From VXYL01 sp965243175 (GTDB taxonomy: Bacteria; Pseudomonadota; Gammaproteobacteria; Pseudomonadales; Azotimanducaceae), in NCBI GenBank assembly GCA_965243175.1, contig OZ251532.1, positions 1,860,001-1,924,000 of the forward strand: 64,000 bases of DNA. The letters run 5' to 3'. A model generated the notes under the pieces. It was not told where the DNA came from. It worked only from the letters and a program-made list of their open reading frames with translations, and did no database searches. Of the stretch, positions 9,074 through 17,344 are shown in pieces; within the stretch, counting starts at the first letter, position 1, and every line of letters begins with the position of its first letter. The translations under genes were made by a program, and so were the position numbers.

Positions 9074-10012
9074 TCAGCGCTCTTCCTCCTCTTCGTGGTG
9101 CTCGTCGTGGCCGTCGATCACCACCACGCGATGACGCTCCCGCACGCTTCGGGGCGAAACGCCCACCATCACCTCGCGGTTCTTGCGCCGTACTTCGGCT
9201 TCGGCGTCTTCTTCCAGTCGCCGTAGCAGGCGGTAGGCGTCCGCCGACGAGGAGACGGCGGCGCCGTCGATGCGCTTGAGAATGTCGCCGGGCTTGAACT
9301 CGCTGCCGGCCGGGGTGTCGAGCACCAGAACCCCGGCATCGACGCCGAAGTAGTCGCCGAGATCCTCGCCGATGTCCGCCAGACGCAAGCCGTCGTGGTC
9401 GCGGAGGCCTCGGCCCGCCCGCCGCATGGAGAAGCCCATGCGTGGCGGCGTTCGCATGTGCCAGTCGAAGTCGAAGTCGAAGTCGTCGTCCACGTAGTCG
9501 CGCCAGTCGAAGTCGTGGTGAAGTCGATGCGCGAAGACGTGCTTCGTGGTCACCAACTCGACCGGCATCGTCTCGTCGTCGCGCAGCACCACCACTTCCA
9601 CAGCGTCGCCAGCGTCCACGCTCTCCAGCACTTCGTGCAGGATGTCGATGGGTTCGTCGTCGCCCACCAGCGACTCGCCGTTGATGGCGACCAGCACGTC
9701 GTCCGCTTCGAGCCCGGCGTCTTCGGCGCCGCTGCCCGGCGACACCCCGGCCACGCGGATGCCGTCCTCGCCCTGCTCGGCGATCAAGACGCCGAGAAAG
9801 GCGCGATCGCTGCGCCCCACGACGTGTTCCGCCCGTACCGCCCCCGCCAGATCCTTGGCCGCTTCCGCCAAGCGCTCCCTCGCTTGAGCAACCTGTTCCT
9901 CGGCTTCCGCAACGGCTTTATGCTCATCCGCTTCGGCAGCGGCGGCGCTTTCATCCGTGTGGGCAGCGCCGCCGACCAAGGCGAGCGCGACGATGAAGCA
10001 ACTTCCTTTCAT
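9074..10012 (-). CDS. Secreted or periplasmic acidic protein with two PDZ domains
   Basis: 312 residues with a signal peptide (MKGSCFIVALALVGGAAHTD), an Ala/Glu coiled-coil stretch (about 25-60), a PDZ domain (about 70-150; FLGVLIAEQGEDGIRVAGVS, AEDAGLEADDVLVAINGE), an unusual linker and a second PDZ-like domain (about 215-275; GSEFKPGDILKRIDGAAVSS). No protease domain is present, so this is not DegP or DegQ. The linker is an Asp/Phe/Trp tract (DDDFDFDFDWHM) and the C terminus is His/Glu-rich (DGHDEHHEEEEER), features compatible with metal binding, which is inference. AGGAGA lies eight bases before the ATG. Convergent with dsbB, divergent from the AsnC remnant. Function unknown. Confidence 0.8.
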   Translation of the reverse strand: MKGSCFIVALALVGGAAHTDESAAAAEADEHKAVAEAEEQVAQARERLAEAAKDLAGAVRAEHVVGRSDRAFLGVLIAEQGEDGIRVAGVSPGSGAEDAGLEADDVLVAINGESLVGDDEPIDILHEVLESVDAGDAVEVVVLRDDETMPVELVTTKHVFAHRLHHDFDWRDYVDDDFDFDFDWHMRTPPRMGFSMRRAGRGLRDHDGLRLADIGEDLGDYFGVDAGVLVLDTPAGSEFKPGDILKRIDGAAVSSSADAYRLLRRLEEDAEAEVRRKNREVMVGVSPRSVRERHRVVVIDGHDEHHEEEEER

Positions 10013-10175
10013 TTGCCTGTTCTCCTGGCCAGTCGAGACCTGCTTCCTTAGATTCCCTAGCGCCCGAAAGTTGCACCGCCGAAGCGCTATAGAGGACGGA
10101 CCACCGTTGGCTCGTTTGCTCGCGAACTGGCGTCAAGGGGTATGATGGAGTCGGCCTTGTCGCTATGGAGGGGGA
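10013..10175. other. Intergenic region between divergent genes
   Basis: 163 bp separate the start of the PDZ protein (minus) from the GTG start of the Lrp/AsnC remnant (plus). It must hold promoters for both. A purine-rich ribosome site (ggagggggagt) lies directly before the GTG at 10176. I see no clear -35/-10 pair and no terminator. Confidence 0.4.
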
Positions 10176-10355
10176 GTGTCGAGCCACTACAACAAGCGTC
10201 ACCTGAACGCGTCCGGGGACAGACGCCGCGCCACGTTTGCGACCAAGGACCTGAGCAGGCCAGATCGCCTCATCCTGTGCGAGTTGCAGCGTGACGGGGC
10301 GATCTCCAACTCGATGCTTGCCGAGAAGGCGAGCCTGTCCGAATCGGCGGCCACG

Positions 10356-10364
10356 CGCCACCGG
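10356..10364. repeat. Target site duplication, left copy
   Basis: CGCCACCGG directly precedes the left end of the insertion sequence and is repeated exactly at 12073-12081. Because the IS ends in G/C runs, the boundary could be shifted by one or two bases and a 7-8 bp duplication is the alternative reading. Confidence 0.85.
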
Positions 10365-10400
10365 GGGTGTGCGACAAATCGTAGGTCAGTGGTTGCTCAC
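10365..10400 (+). repeat. Left terminal inverted repeat of the IS
   Basis: 36 bp starting GGGTGTGCGACAAATCGTAG and ending GGTTGCTCAC. It matches the reverse complement of 12037-12072 at 35 of 36 positions, after which similarity drops. Confidence 0.9.
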
Positions 10401-10621
10401 TGGGTCCGATCTCGGGCGGCGAGTCGAGCGACGCGGCCGTTGCGGAGGACGGATTGGCGCCCGATGCCGTTCAGAGCGCGCCGTGGCTGAAGCCGCCGTC
10501 GTCGGTGGTCGCCGCGCCCGGGCCGTTCTGGCGCGGAGGTCGGCGGTCGAGGGGGTTGAGCCAAGGCGGGTCTCGTACTCTTGGCGTTTTTGCGAAACGA
10601 GCCAGGGGAAGGAGACCCGCC

Positions 10622-12025
10622 ATGGCGACAGGGACTGTCGAGGAGTTGGAAGAGGAACGCAAGCGCGAAGAGGGTGAAGGCGCGGGGCTGCGGCGGGAGC
10701 TGGTGGCGGCGACGGCGCGTTTGGCGCGGTTCGAGATGGCGCGCTGCGGGTCCGGTTCGAGGGATGCGGCGCTGCTGGACATGCGGCTGCGCGCGGACAT
10801 GCAGGAGTTGGCGCGGCAAGGGCTGGAGCTGGCGTACGGGAAGGACGACGCGGCGCCGTGCGCGTGCCCGGCGTGCGGCGGTCGGACGCGGCTGCTGCGG
10901 GTCGACGAGGTGCGCGTGGAGACGGTGCTGGGGAGCGTGCGGGTGGAGATGGCGCGGCGCGGGTGCCGGGAGTGCGGGCGCAGCGTTCGCCCGCGGGCGC
11001 GGCGGCTGGGCGTCGAGGGTTCGATGACGCCGTCGGCGCGGCGTCTGGCGAGCCTGGCGGGTTCGCAGTGCAGCTACGCGGGGGCGGACGAGTTGCTGCG
11101 CGAGCTGTCGGGGCTGAACTTCGGCGCGAAGCGGGTGGAGCGGACGACGCGGGCGGTGGGCGACGATCTGGAGGCGTGGCGGTCGGAAGGGGGAGGCGAC
11201 GGCGACGGGGCCTCGCTGGCGCGGGAGGCGTCGAAGCCGGGGCGGAAGCTGTGCTGCGCGGTGGACGGCACGGGCGTTCCGGCGCTGCCGAGCGAGACCG
11301 AGGGGCGTTCCGGCAAGGACGGCGGACGGGCTGGCACGCGCGAGGCGAAGGTGGGCGCGCTGTGGGTGTCCGAGACGGACGCCGAGGGCCGCCCGCGCAT
11401 GGTGGAGGGCGCGGCGGTGCTGTTCGCGGCGATCGAGAGCGCGGCGGAGACGCCCGGCCGGGAGTCGCCGTTCGAGCGGCGGCTGCTGCGCGAACTGGCG
11501 GCGGCGGGCTGCGGGCCGGGCGACGTCGACGTGTGCGTCGGCGACGGCGCGGAGTGGATCCGGCGGGTGTTCGACGACTGGTTCCCGGACGCCGAGAGGA
11601 TCGTCGACTACTACCACGCGGCGGAGTACCTGTGGGCGGCGGCGCGCGCCCGCCACGGCGACGGCGACCTCGCCGAGGCGTGGGCGAAGAAGCTGTGCGC
11701 GATGCTCAAGGCGGGCCGCGTCGACGACGCCCTGGACGACCTGCGCAAGCGCGGCGGCGAAGCCGAGGAGTGCCGCCGCGCGGTCGCGTACCTCGGCGCC
11801 CGGCGCGACCGCATGCGCTACGACGAATACCTCGCCAGCGGCCTGCCGATCGGTTCCGGCGTCATCGAGGCGGGCTGCAAGAACGTCGTCGGCCAGCGCG
11901 CGAAAGGCCCCGGAATGCGCTGGACCGTGGCCGGCGCCAACCCCGTCCTCTGGCTCCGCTGCGCGCGCATCGGAGGCCAGCTCGACGACTACTGGAACGA
12001 CCGCGTCGCCGCACTCGCCGCTTGA
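10622..12025 (+). CDS. ISKra4-family transposase
   Basis: 467-residue transposase. A coiled-coil N terminus is followed by a zinc-ribbon-like pair of CxxC motifs (CPACGG near 80 and CREC near 115). The catalytic DDE core is visible as AVDGTGVPAL (first Asp), VCVGDGAEWIRRVFDDWFPD then IVDYYHAAEYLW (second Asp region), and LPIGSGVIEAGCKNVVGQRA with its Glu. The VDYYHA and GSGxIEAxCK-VGQR motifs are typical of ISKra4 transposases. The ATG at 10622 is chosen because AAGGAGA lies eight bases upstream; an ORF open further left has no ribosome site. Codon use is extremely G/C-rich compared with neighbouring genes. Confidence 0.92.
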   Translation: MATGTVEELEEERKREEGEGAGLRRELVAATARLARFEMARCGSGSRDAALLDMRLRADMQELARQGLELAYGKDDAAPCACPACGGRTRLLRVDEVRVETVLGSVRVEMARRGCRECGRSVRPRARRLGVEGSMTPSARRLASLAGSQCSYAGADELLRELSGLNFGAKRVERTTRAVGDDLEAWRSEGGGDGDGASLAREASKPGRKLCCAVDGTGVPALPSETEGRSGKDGGRAGTREAKVGALWVSETDAEGRPRMVEGAAVLFAAIESAAETPGRESPFERRLLRELAAAGCGPGDVDVCVGDGAEWIRRVFDDWFPDAERIVDYYHAAEYLWAAARARHGDGDLAEAWAKKLCAMLKAGRVDDALDDLRKRGGEAEECRRAVAYLGARRDRMRYDEYLASGLPIGSGVIEAGCKNVVGQRAKGPGMRWTVAGANPVLWLRCARIGGQLDDYWNDRVAALAA

Positions 12026-12036
12026 GAATGGACTTG

Positions 12037-12072
12037 GTGAGCAACCACTGACCTACGATCTGTCGCACACCC
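12037..12072 (-). repeat. Right terminal inverted repeat of the IS
   Basis: Inverted partner of the repeat at 10365-10400. It ends TGTCGCACACCC at 12072 and abuts the second target-site copy. The transposase stop codon lies 12 bp inside it. Confidence 0.9.
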
Positions 12073-12081
12073 CGCCACCGG
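12073..12081. repeat. Target site duplication, right copy
   Basis: CGCCACCGG, identical to 10356-10364. Reading CAC CGG CAT CGC CTT across the junction restores the regulator frame. Confidence 0.85.
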
Positions 12082-12425
12082 CATCGCCTTGAAGAAGAGG
12101 GCTATGTCAAACGCTACGCCGCTGTCGTGGACGTCGAGCGGTTGGGCTATGGCGAGACCGCGTTCGTCGAGGTTCAGCTCGCTTCCCAGCAAGAAGACGC
12201 GCTGATGGCTTTCGAGGCAGCCGTTGTCGAGATCGATGAAGTGGTCGCCTGCCATGCGGTGGCTGGGGAGTTGGACTACCTGCTGCACATCGTCGCCCGC
12301 GATGCACACGATGTCGAACGCATCCGGCACCAACTCGCGGCACTGCCGGGGATAGCGCATCTGCACACGCACATTGTGCTGAATCAAGTGCTGCAGCGCG
12401 AAGTCGTCGCACCGGCCTAGTCGCC

Positions 12426-12447
12426 GCCGACCAGATTTGCGGTCGGC
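12426..12447. terminator. Inverted repeat between convergent genes
   Basis: GCCGACC and GGTCGGC form a perfect 7-bp stem around an 8-base loop, six bases after the regulator stop and 14 bases before the stop of the convergent permease gene. No T-run follows on the plus strand, so it is only a candidate bidirectional terminator. Confidence 0.4.
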
Positions 12448-12460
12448 CCGGCGGCGGCCT

Positions 12461-15400
12461 CTATTCGAGCGGCTGCCAGCGGATCGCGTCCGCGACCACC
12501 ACATCGCCATCGGTTCGGTCCGTCACCGCGAGCGATACGTTCGGGGAATGCAGGTCGAAGTCGCCGAGGCGGTTCCAGCCCGCTTCGGCGATGCTGCCGT
12601 CGAACTCGATGGGTGTGCTTTCGTCACGGGGCGTCGCCTCATCCGAGTGCTGCACCAGTGTCATCTCGTAGCTTCCGAGCTGGTGGACGGTGCGCTCGAA
12701 TCTGAGCGATGAGTTGACGCTGCCTTCGAGCTCCACGAACTCGGCGCCGGGCAAGTGGAAGTGCAGTCGCCAGCGGCCCGCGTGGGGCAGGCGGGCGGTG
12801 AAGGTCGCCGAGCGGTCGCCGTCGCCGCCTTCGGACCAGGTCGCGGTGCGGGCGTAGCGACCCCAGCTGCCGTGCGTCTCCTGGCGATTCCACGTTGCCT
12901 GTCGTGGCGCAAAGCGGACGCCGCGCCGCGCCGAGACGTCGTCCAGCGCGAAGCCGGGCGACAAGTCGTCCACCACGACGTCGTCATTCGCGGGCGGGCG
13001 CCATTCGGTGTCCTGCCCGCCTTCCAGCGGCGCGACGTCGACCTCGCGTTCGGCATCGGTCGAGAGCGATGGGAACGCGATGCCGTGTCCGTTTCTGGAG
13101 AGGAACGTCTGCAAGCTGCCCTGCGTCGGCGGAAAGGCGCTCACCGTGCCGATCTCGATGCAGGCGCCGGGCGCCAAATGGGTCGCGGGGGAGAAGCGCC
13201 GCTGCGTCACGTCATCCCCTCCGGAGATCAAGCGGACTAGGCCGGGCGCGGCTTCCGCATTGCAGACGTGTACGAGCAACTGATAGCGCGGCGTCCCGTC
13301 CTCGTCGTCGGCAAGGCGGTAGGCTGACGGCTGCGAAGTCACGAACCCTGGCAACTCGGCGCTCGCCCACCACTCGCCCACCAGCGAATCGAGCGGTGCC
13401 CCGACCGCTTCCCCCGCCGAGCGGAGATCCTCGAGCGTGTAGGTGTTCCCGCCGTGACGCCGAGACATCTCGTTGAGCAGACCGATGGTGCTGCCATGCG
13501 ACCATCCGAAGGTGAGCGTCGAGGCCAATGCGCTTGCCTTGAAGTGCAAGACGTCCAAGGCGCGCTTAGGGTTCTCCTCGAAACGCAGATCGCCCAACGC
13601 ATCGGTCAAGTACTCAGGCGACCCGACCACGCGGTCGGACATGGCCTTGAGCTCGTGGTCCACTGCGGTGGCGTGGCCCATCACCCGGTCCAGCACCTCC
13701 TCCGCGAGGCCGCCGTCGCCCACCGCGTCGAAGTGGTGCGCGGAGAAGAAACTGGGCCAGTACGCTTCCAATGCGCTCTTGGTCAGTTCCTCCATCACAA
13801 CGTCCAACACCGTCGCGTAGTCGCCTTCGGCGGCCAATTGATACCGCGTCATGTTGCGCCACAGTGCGACCGAAGGGTCGCCGCCGCTGAAATCGGCCAC
13901 CATGACGAACCAGACCATGTGCATCGGCGGCATCGTCATCCGCATCGACGGCATGCCGTACTCGCGCAGCAGGCCGATGCCAGGCAGCGCTAAGGCGGTG
14001 TCCAGCCGCCAGCCGCCGCCGAAGCCGCGCAGACGCCCCGGCGCTTCGACGACGCTGAATCGTTCGTGCGGAAAGCGCAGGCCGCGTGCCGCCACGCCAG
14101 TTAGCCGCATGCCGAGTTGTACGTTCAAGAGGTACTCGGCTTGCGGCGCGAAGAACTCGGCGTTGCGGCGGTGGCCCGGGTGCAGCAGCAGTTCCATCTC
14201 GACGCCCCCGACCTTCGCCGCGTAGCGCTCGAAGCGACCGGCCACGACGCCGACCATCGGCACGGCGGACTTCGTGCGGAAGCGATAGCGCTGCCGGTCG
14301 GATGACGATTCGACGCTTTCGCGCTGCCCAGGCACCACGGCGAGCCAATCCGCTGGCACGTCGAGGCGCAAGTCCAGGTCGTGGAAATCCGGCGTCCCTT
14401 CGAGATTCACGCCGGGCGTCGGCAGCCACTTGAGCCCCGGCAGCAGAGCCGCGTAGTGCTCCGAGAACACCATCGCTTCGGTGCCGAGGGTGCGGAAGTG
14501 GCCATCCGCAACGCCCAGGGCCAAGGGATCGATGATGCTGTCCAGATACGCGAAATGCTGCTCCGGCATACCCTCGGCGACGATACGCAACGTGGCGTTC
14601 GTTTCGGGCTGCGCCCCTTCGACATGAAGCAAACCGTCTTCGTGGCGGTGAGCGGCTGGCTGCCCGTCCAACTCCACTTCGCGTACCGTCATGCCGGGGT
14701 TGAGGGATAGCACCAGCTGCGAATCGGCCGGCAGCGCGAGGTCGAGGGAGGCGTCCACGCGCAGCGCCTCGGCGGGCGCGATGGAAACGTCCGCCGAGAG
14801 ACTCAGCAGATCCGGGGCCTGCGCGTTCCGATGGGCGACGTGTACCGAACGCCAATCTTCGCGCTGTTGCTGCAACGCAAGCGCTGATTGCGCGAGCAGC
14901 GCGATGGCGATGGCGCCAATGGCGAGACAGGCAAATCCGCCGACAAGCGCGGACGCTCTCTTCGGATGATCGGCGCGGGCATAGCAAACGGCACCCAAAG
15001 CGATCAGTCCGATGCCGAGCAGCAGTTGCGCTCCGCGCTGCGCCGCAACCTCGAAAGTGAGCAGACGCGGCAGCATGTCCGAGGCGAAGCTCTCGAACCC
15101 GGAGAAGATGGAGACCGCCGGCAACAGCCGCAGCGGTGCATACAAGAGCAGCCAAGCGTAGAGCGCCAACAGAGCGAGCCCGGCCAAAGCGACCACCAGC
15201 CGATTGCGCAGCACCGTCGCCAGAAGAAGCACCAACGCTCCCCAGAGGACGAGCGCCGATGGCGCGTCCACGAACAGGAACGCGAGCAGCGACCACGGTT
15301 CCACCGGCCCCAGCCAGCTGTCCAGGCCACGGCTGCCGAGCCAGAGATCGGCGACGATTCCCGCCGTCTGCATCAGCCCGACGAACACCGCGCAGACCAG

Positions 15401-15784
15401 CCACATCGCGGCCACGAGCGCCATCAGCCGCCCGACGAAGAACGCGAGGTTCGAGACCGGACGCGCATCCAGCGCCTCGATCACCCCGGCCGCACGGTCG
15501 CGTTGGCGATGGTCGAACGCCAGGAAGACCACGCCAGCCAAGAGCGGAACGAAGAAGCAGGCGGCGTATCCGGCCATGAGAAAGCGGCCGGGCACGATGT
15601 TCCCGGAGTAGTGGTCCACCGAGTAGTACTGCTGCGCCGCATGGTGGTAGAAGACGAAGGCCGCCCAGCCAGCCGCCAGGGCGAGCAGCGCAAGCATCCA
15701 CGTCCTGACCGCCCGGCGAAGGCAGCGCAGTTCTAGCACGGCGATGGCGACGCTACGTTGCATCGATCCGCAGATAGACGTCAT
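12461..15784 (-). CDS. ABC-2-type permease fused to an M1-peptidase-like ectodomain and a golvesin-like C-terminal domain
   Basis: 1107-residue membrane protein. Residues about 25-320 contain six to eight membrane segments of ABC-2 permease type. A large soluble part follows that resembles the aminopeptidase half of permease/M1 fusion proteins (LNPGMTVREVELDGQPAAHR, LNVQLGMRLTGVAARGLRFP). I cannot find the HExxH zinc motif that defines active M1 enzymes, so it is probably catalytically dead. The C terminus (about 970-1107) looks like a golvesin-type beta domain (WNRLGDFDLHSPNVSLAVT, then VVVADAIRW). No ATP-binding subunit is adjacent, which is unusual for a transporter. The ATG at 15784 is preferred over a GTG at 15808 because GGAGCG precedes it by about six bases. 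Confidence 0.75.
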   Translation of the reverse strand: MTSICGSMQRSVAIAVLELRCLRRAVRTWMLALLALAAGWAAFVFYHHAAQQYYSVDHYSGNIVPGRFLMAGYAACFFVPLLAGVVFLAFDHRQRDRAAGVIEALDARPVSNLAFFVGRLMALVAAMWLVCAVFVGLMQTAGIVADLWLGSRGLDSWLGPVEPWSLLAFLFVDAPSALVLWGALVLLLATVLRNRLVVALAGLALLALYAWLLLYAPLRLLPAVSIFSGFESFASDMLPRLLTFEVAAQRGAQLLLGIGLIALGAVCYARADHPKRASALVGGFACLAIGAIAIALLAQSALALQQQREDWRSVHVAHRNAQAPDLLSLSADVSIAPAEALRVDASLDLALPADSQLVLSLNPGMTVREVELDGQPAAHRHEDGLLHVEGAQPETNATLRIVAEGMPEQHFAYLDSIIDPLALGVADGHFRTLGTEAMVFSEHYAALLPGLKWLPTPGVNLEGTPDFHDLDLRLDVPADWLAVVPGQRESVESSSDRQRYRFRTKSAVPMVGVVAGRFERYAAKVGGVEMELLLHPGHRRNAEFFAPQAEYLLNVQLGMRLTGVAARGLRFPHERFSVVEAPGRLRGFGGGWRLDTALALPGIGLLREYGMPSMRMTMPPMHMVWFVMVADFSGGDPSVALWRNMTRYQLAAEGDYATVLDVVMEELTKSALEAYWPSFFSAHHFDAVGDGGLAEEVLDRVMGHATAVDHELKAMSDRVVGSPEYLTDALGDLRFEENPKRALDVLHFKASALASTLTFGWSHGSTIGLLNEMSRRHGGNTYTLEDLRSAGEAVGAPLDSLVGEWWASAELPGFVTSQPSAYRLADDEDGTPRYQLLVHVCNAEAAPGLVRLISGGDDVTQRRFSPATHLAPGACIEIGTVSAFPPTQGSLQTFLSRNGHGIAFPSLSTDAEREVDVAPLEGGQDTEWRPPANDDVVVDDLSPGFALDDVSARRGVRFAPRQATWNRQETHGSWGRYARTATWSEGGDGDRSATFTARLPHAGRWRLHFHLPGAEFVELEGSVNSSLRFERTVHQLGSYEMTLVQHSDEATPRDESTPIEFDGSIAEAGWNRLGDFDLHSPNVSLAVTDRTDGDVVVADAIRWQPLE

Positions 15785-15817
15785 GTTCGCTCCAAGGTCA
15801 CTGTTCACTCAGGTGTC

Positions 15818-15849
15818 GTGTTGGCAGGGGATTGAACCCCTGCCAACAC
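15818..15849 (-). terminator. Strong perfect hairpin between two minus-strand genes
   Basis: GTGTTGGCAGGGG and CCCCTGCCAACAC form a perfect 13-bp stem around the loop ATTGAA. It lies just after the stop of the Cys-rich gene and 34 bp before the next start on the same strand. There is no T-run on either strand, so it may be a transcript-stabilising or attenuating hairpin rather than a classical intrinsic terminator. Confidence 0.6.
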
Positions 15850-15859
15850 CGGCCACCGC

Positions 15860-16195
15860 CTACGGCCCCATTTGGCAAGCCATGAGGCAGAACGCGTGTG
15901 CCATTGCGCATTTGGGCGCACAACTCCCCGGACTTGGGTCGCTAGCGCACATCTCGAAACACTGATCGCGAGTGTCCTCGCATTCTGTGCATTGAGAGTG
16001 GAAAGGCACTATGCGACCGCCGCGACCGCTCACCCACGACGGGTCCACTACCAAGTCCTCGAACGTGGCAGCCGCGTCGCACAGCGCGGGGTGGTTGTCG
16101 GTCGCGGGCAGAGCGTGGCTCGTCAGCGGCGCGAACAGCAGCACGCAGAGGACGAAGAAGCGCAGCGTCGCGAAGATGTCCTTCAAGTTGAACAT
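15860..16195 (-). CDS. Small secreted Cys-rich protein
   Basis: 111 residues with a hydrophobic signal sequence (LRFFVLCVLLFAPLTSHALP; cleavage likely after the Ala of SHA). The mature part has nine cysteines, eight of them clustered in the C-terminal 45 residues with regular spacing: CxxC, then CFEMC, CAPKC and CLMAC, three CxxxC pairs spaced by 6 or 8 residues. This looks like a disulfide-stapled helical hairpin. A strong Shine-Dalgarno (GGAGGAAC) precedes the ATG. The DsbB gene nearby would fit a protein of this kind, but that is only context. No family recognised. Confidence 0.6.
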   Translation of the reverse strand: MFNLKDIFATLRFFVLCVLLFAPLTSHALPATDNHPALCDAAATFEDLVVDPSWVSGRGGRIVPFHSQCTECEDTRDQCFEMCASDPSPGSCAPKCAMAHAFCLMACQMGP

Positions 16196-16507
16196 GGTTG
16201 TTCCTCCTAGTCGTTGAACTCGTCTCGCAGGCGTTTGGCGGCTGTGGCCAACGGCACCTTTGATTGCGCCTACCTTGCACCTAAAATGGCGACTTTTTTC
16301 TTCTACTTGACACCCATTTGCTGCCAGAAGTGAAGGAAATCTGCAGCTCTCCTGCGATGAGCGAATGAAAACTGCGAGTCCCTCTCCATCGCGACATGTT
16401 CAGCATGTCAGAGTTGGCGGGACGATGACAACTATCGCAGCAAGTGAGTACCGGATGGCTCGCCTGCGCGGTATGCTCAGTCAAGAGGGGTCAATAGGAG
16501 AACCTGG
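16196..16507. other. Intergenic region, no gene seen
   Basis: 312 bp between divergent genes. It contains an A/T-rich stretch around 16283-16310 (cctaaaatggcg, a run of six T, and TTGACA at about 16304). TATGCT at about 16472 could serve as a -10 for the plus-strand gene, without a good -35. A short minus-strand ORF here (about 67 codons) has no ribosome site or recognisable sequence and is not counted. Confidence 0.4.
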
Positions 16508-17323
16508 ATGTTCTCGGCAAGTCGCACGCACAAGACGACCATTCTGATCATCGCCATCGTGTTGGGTGGCGGCTCCAGCGCTGCGCTCGGCGGAGAAGCC
16601 GACGACCTGACGACGGCTGCAACCGCGCCGCTGCCGACGCTCATGGCCGAAAGGTTGCGCGAGGAGAGCCTCGGCTATCGGGCCGTGATCACGATGCCCC
16701 AAGGCGACATGCCGATCGACGTGGAACTGACGGTCGCCAAGGGGACCTTCGGTGGCGATGCTGGCAGCGAAGCGGTCTGGCGCATCGCGTACAGCGAATT
16801 GGGGCCGCTGCCGCGAGGCATCACGACGACGTTGCGACAGGGCGACCTCGCTCCTTTGGAGCGCTTCGTTTCCATGCCCGGGAGCGACTCCACGCTGCGC
16901 TTCAGCGCGGATTCGGTCATCCATTCCATATCCAGCGACCAAGGCGATTTTCCCAACCGGTCGGGCGATGATGTGATACCGCTTCCGCAGCCGGTGCTCG
17001 CCAATCTGGACGCGACCGTGTTGGCGCTTCCCTTGGCCGAAGGCTTCGAGACGCTCGCACGGACGTTCGAGTTGGTGCTGGAGGTGTCGCGTTGGCACGT
17101 CGCCGTTGTCGGCAGCGAGGTGGTGCAGACGCCTGCGGGAACGTTCGAGAGCTACAAGGTGGCGCTCACCTGCCTGGACAACGACGCATTTTCGGCAACC
17201 ACCTGGGTGACCAAGGAGGCGCCGTACCGCATCGTCCGCCGCGAATCCGCCTACCTGCGGGAGATGGGCATGGGCCGGTTGGTGTTGGAGCTCGCGAGCG
17301 TGGACGAACCTGGGCCGGACTGA
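16508..17323 (+). CDS. Secreted protein of DUF3108-like type
   Basis: 271 residues with an N-terminal signal/anchor (TTILIIAIVLGGGSSAALGG) and otherwise soluble. The central and C-terminal parts resemble the beta-barrel lipocalin-like DUF3108 fold found in periplasmic proteins, with the features VVGSEVVQTPAGTFESYKVA and TTWVTKEAPYRIVRRES near the end. AGGAGA stands seven bases before the ATG. The stop lies 21 bp before manC, so the two may share a transcript. Biochemical role unknown; the family match is by eye. Confidence 0.6.
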   Translation: MFSASRTHKTTILIIAIVLGGGSSAALGGEADDLTTAATAPLPTLMAERLREESLGYRAVITMPQGDMPIDVELTVAKGTFGGDAGSEAVWRIAYSELGPLPRGITTTLRQGDLAPLERFVSMPGSDSTLRFSADSVIHSISSDQGDFPNRSGDDVIPLPQPVLANLDATVLALPLAEGFETLARTFELVLEVSRWHVAVVGSEVVQTPAGTFESYKVALTCLDNDAFSATTWVTKEAPYRIVRRESAYLREMGMGRLVLELASVDEPGPD

Positions 17324-17344
17324 AGTGCAGCGAGAACCGCAACC

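Larger units (their letters stand above)
10365..12072 (+). mobile_element. Insertion sequence of the ISKra4 type
   Basis: A 1708-bp element bounded by 36-bp terminal inverted repeats beginning GGGTGTGCGACA, with one mismatch at position 13, and flanked by 9-bp direct repeats. It carries a single transposase gene. About 220 bp between the left repeat and the transposase start hold no gene. The family assignment comes from the transposase. The intact ends, intact transposase and identical target duplications suggest the copy is young and may be mobile. Confidence 0.9.
10176..12420 (+). pseudogene. Lrp/AsnC-family transcriptional regulator split by an insertion sequence
   Basis: The two halves join perfectly once the IS and one copy of the 9-bp duplication are removed. 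The first half (10176-10364, GTG start) holds the winged-helix DNA-binding domain: SRPDRLILCELQRDGAISNS and LAEKASLSESAATRHR. The second half (12073-12420) continues in frame as HRLEEEGYVKRYAAVVDVER and holds the ligand-binding RAM domain, including VVACHAVAGELDYLLHIVA. The restored protein would be roughly 175-180 residues, slightly longer than usual at its N terminus. The insertion falls at the end of the recognition helix, so neither half should work alone. Both halves are otherwise free of stops and frameshifts, which points to a recent insertion. The regulated gene is unknown. Confidence 0.9.

Noticed and set aside
12461..15784. Active M1 aminopeptidase
   Set aside because: No HExxH-(18)-E zinc site could be found in the ectodomain.
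15818..15849. tRNA fragment or attachment site
   Set aside because: The GGATTGAACCCC stretch looks T-arm-like, but it is just the loop and arm of a perfect hairpin with no acceptor or anticodon arms around it.
16281..16484. Short minus-strand ORF of 67 codons
   Set aside because: No ribosome site, no recognisable sequence, and it lies in a promoter-type spacer.
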